From Planomicrobium sp. CPCC 101110 (GTDB lineage: Bacteria > Bacillota > Bacilli > Bacillales_A > Planococcaceae): a stretch of DNA of 64,000 nt. Under the pieces are notes generated by a model. That model did not search any database. It was not told where the DNA came from and worked only from the letters and a program-made list of their open reading frames with translations. A program made the translations under genes and the position numbers. The stretch covers positions 1,161,028 through 1,225,027 of the forward strand of contig NZ_VOHD01000003.1 in the NCBI RefSeq assembly GCF_007859395.1, read 5' to 3'. This document shows, in pieces, positions 62,702-64,000 of the stretch; positions within the stretch are counted from its first letter, which is position 1; each line of letters opens with the position of its first letter.

Positions 62702-64000
62702 ATGAAAAAAACGAACCGCCCCCTTGTGCTGGCTTCGGTGATGCTTGCCATGTTCATTGGGGCTGTGGAAGCTACTATCGTATCCACAGCTATGCCAAGC
62801 ATTTCAGCGGATCTTGGAGGATTCTCCAAATACAGTTGGGTTTTTTCCGCATATCTTTTGATGAGCACAGTGACGGTTCTTTTATATGGGAAACTATCGG
62901 ACATTTTTGGCCGGAAACCGATTTTCACAGTCGGCATTTTATTGTTTTTGGCCGGTTCTTTAATATGCGGTTTTGCAACATCCATAGAAGAACTTATTTT
63001 CTGCCGGCTTGTCCAAGGGATTGGGGCAGGGGCGGTCCTGCCTATCGCTACGACTATTGTCGGCGACATTTACTCGGCGGAAGAGCGGGCGAAAATCCAA
63101 GGCTACTTGTCGAGCGTATGGGGCATTTCCGCGGTGACCGGCCCCGCAATCGGCGGTGTGCTGGTCGCTACTATCGGATGGGAATACGTGTTTTGGGTGA
63201 ATATTCCGCTTGGTATTCTGGCTCTGCTTGGGGTCCTGCTATTTTTGGCTGAGCCTCCAAAACATCAAAAGCCATCGATTGATTATGCTGGGGCTGTGAT
63301 GTTGACGGTGTCGCTGACTTGCTTTCTTTACTGGCTCGTCGAAGGCGGAATCGGATTCAATTGGATTTCAGCGGAAACGCTTCTGCTATTAGGCGGCACT
63401 CTGGTCAGCGCAGCCTTATTTGTCCTCATTGAACGGAAAGCGGCAGATCCGATGATGCCTTTTGACATTTGGAAAAACAATGCGATTCTTTACGCCAATT
63501 TGGTATCTTTGGCGACTGGAATTATCGTCATCGGTGTCACGAGCTATTTGCCTGCTTATGTCACGGGAGTGATGGAGCAGCCCGCGGCGATTGCCGGATT
63601 TACATTGACGGCTATGTCGGTCGGCTGGCCGGTTGCCGCCTTTTTTTCAGGAAGGCTGCTTATCCGGATAGGTTATTTCCAGACGACACTCGCCGGCTGC
63701 ATTTTTCTTGTTATCGGAACATTGCTCTTTGTTTTTATGCGGCCGGAATTCGGTCCTTTTTGGGCAGCAATCTCCAGCTTTTGTGTCGGTGTAGGCATGG
63801 GGCTTACCAGCACAGCGTTCATCGTATCGATCCAAGCCGCAGTTTCCTACGAGCAGCGCGGAGCGGCGACGGCATCTTTCATGTTCATGAGGAATTTAGG
63901 GAGCACCATGGGGGTAGCGCTCCTTGGAAGCATTTTGAATTCATCGTTATTAAACTATTTCAATGAGCGGGGCGAAAGCATGACGGTCGATGCCATCAAT
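62702..64000 (+). CDS. MFS drug exporter, DHA2/EmrB-QacA type (3' end outside window)
   Basis: Proton-driven efflux protein; 433 residues are present and the frame is still open at the right edge. ATG 62702 starts KKTNRPLVLASVMLAMFIGA. MFS motif A GKLSDIFGRKP lies near residue 63, the drug-export motif C-like GISAVTGPAIGGVL near residue 145, and there are about 12 hydrophobic segments so far. The ribosome site is AGGAAGAAGG about 10 bases upstream. The DHA2 family usually has 14 helices, so the end is missing. In B. subtilis the MFS gene ykuC lies in the same region. Confidence 0.93.
   Translation, partial: MKKTNRPLVLASVMLAMFIGAVEATIVSTAMPSISADLGGFSKYSWVFSAYLLMSTVTVLLYGKLSDIFGRKPIFTVGILLFLAGSLICGFATSIEELIFCRLVQGIGAGAVLPIATTIVGDIYSAEERAKIQGYLSSVWGISAVTGPAIGGVLVATIGWEYVFWVNIPLGILALLGVLLFLAEPPKHQKPSIDYAGAVMLTVSLTCFLYWLVEGGIGFNWISAETLLLLGGTLVSAALFVLIERKAADPMMPFDIWKNNAILYANLVSLATGIIVIGVTSYLPAYVTGVMEQPAAIAGFTLTAMSVGWPVAAFFSGRLLIRIGYFQTTLAGCIFLVIGTLLFVFMRPEFGPFWAAISSFCVGVGMGLTSTAFIVSIQAAVSYEQRGAATASFMFMRNLGSTMGVALLGSILNSSLLNYFNERGESMTVDAIN

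Noticed and set aside
62656-63966. Two open frames (62656-63252 and 63469-63966) with Trp/Cys/Arg-rich translations
   Set aside because: They are out-of-frame readings of the MFS exporter that starts at 62702 and stays open to the window edge.

Overview
The window comes from a low-to-moderate G+C Firmicute, most likely of the family Planococcaceae (Planococcus or a close relative). Gene order combines two Bacillus-like blocks, opp/spx/mecA/coiA/pepF/yjbH-yjbP and ykwC/ykyB/fadH/darB. It also has two arrangements I know from Staphylococcus: pepF–RsaE–yjbH and murE–prfC. Strong Shine-Dalgarno sites, lipoproteins and SigA-type promoters fit. The genus is an inference; no 16S rRNA is present.

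Layout. 0.3–11.7 kb: three paralogous oligopeptide-binding lipoproteins (OppA), tryptophanyl-tRNA synthetase behind a Trp-specific T-box, and the oppABCDF operon. 11.8–18 kb: a putative glycoside hydrolase, Spx, MecA, CoiA, PepF and then the small RNA RoxS/RsaE. 18–28.2 kb: YjbH (SpxH) with a truncated globin, a CYTH protein, the small alarmone synthetase RelQ, NAD kinase, a pseudouridine synthase, PrpE, MgtE, FabI, YjcF/G/H and PgpA. 28.4–32 kb: a TAXI-TRAP uptake system with a DUF1850 partner. 32.1–33.6 kb: a tRNA-Val(GAC) whose 3' half is duplicated 1,348 bp away. The segment between the copies holds a frameshifted DUF2382-like stress protein and decayed reading frames, and looks like the scar of a small integrated element.

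33.7–46.7 kb: a G+C-rich intergenic repeat, RNA and DNA repair or processing enzymes, a 47-residue small protein, an oxidoreductase/aldehyde dehydrogenase pair, a YkoG/YkoH-like two-component system with two PepSY proteins and a candidate operator, an M42 peptidase, MurE and release factor 3. 46.9–56 kb: an RND exporter, a yybP-ykoY (Mn) riboswitch before a TerC protein, SigI/RsgI, a Trk/Ktr potassium transporter, a MarR regulator and a CPBP protease. 56.1–64 kb: MoxR/DUF58/DUF4129-type operon, YkwC, YkyB, FadH, the c-di-AMP receptor DarB and an MFS exporter that runs off the right edge.

How the genes work together. The 13–19 kb part gathers several Spx and redox elements: Spx, its adaptor YjbH, the Clp adaptor MecA, the redox sRNA RoxS and a globin. 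The opp operon, PepF and the extra OppA proteins form a peptide uptake and breakdown set. Most genes are ordinary core genes. The accessory-looking part is the tRNA-Val interval at 32.1–33.6 kb. I saw no CRISPR array, rRNA, intact insertion sequence or recognisable defence system.
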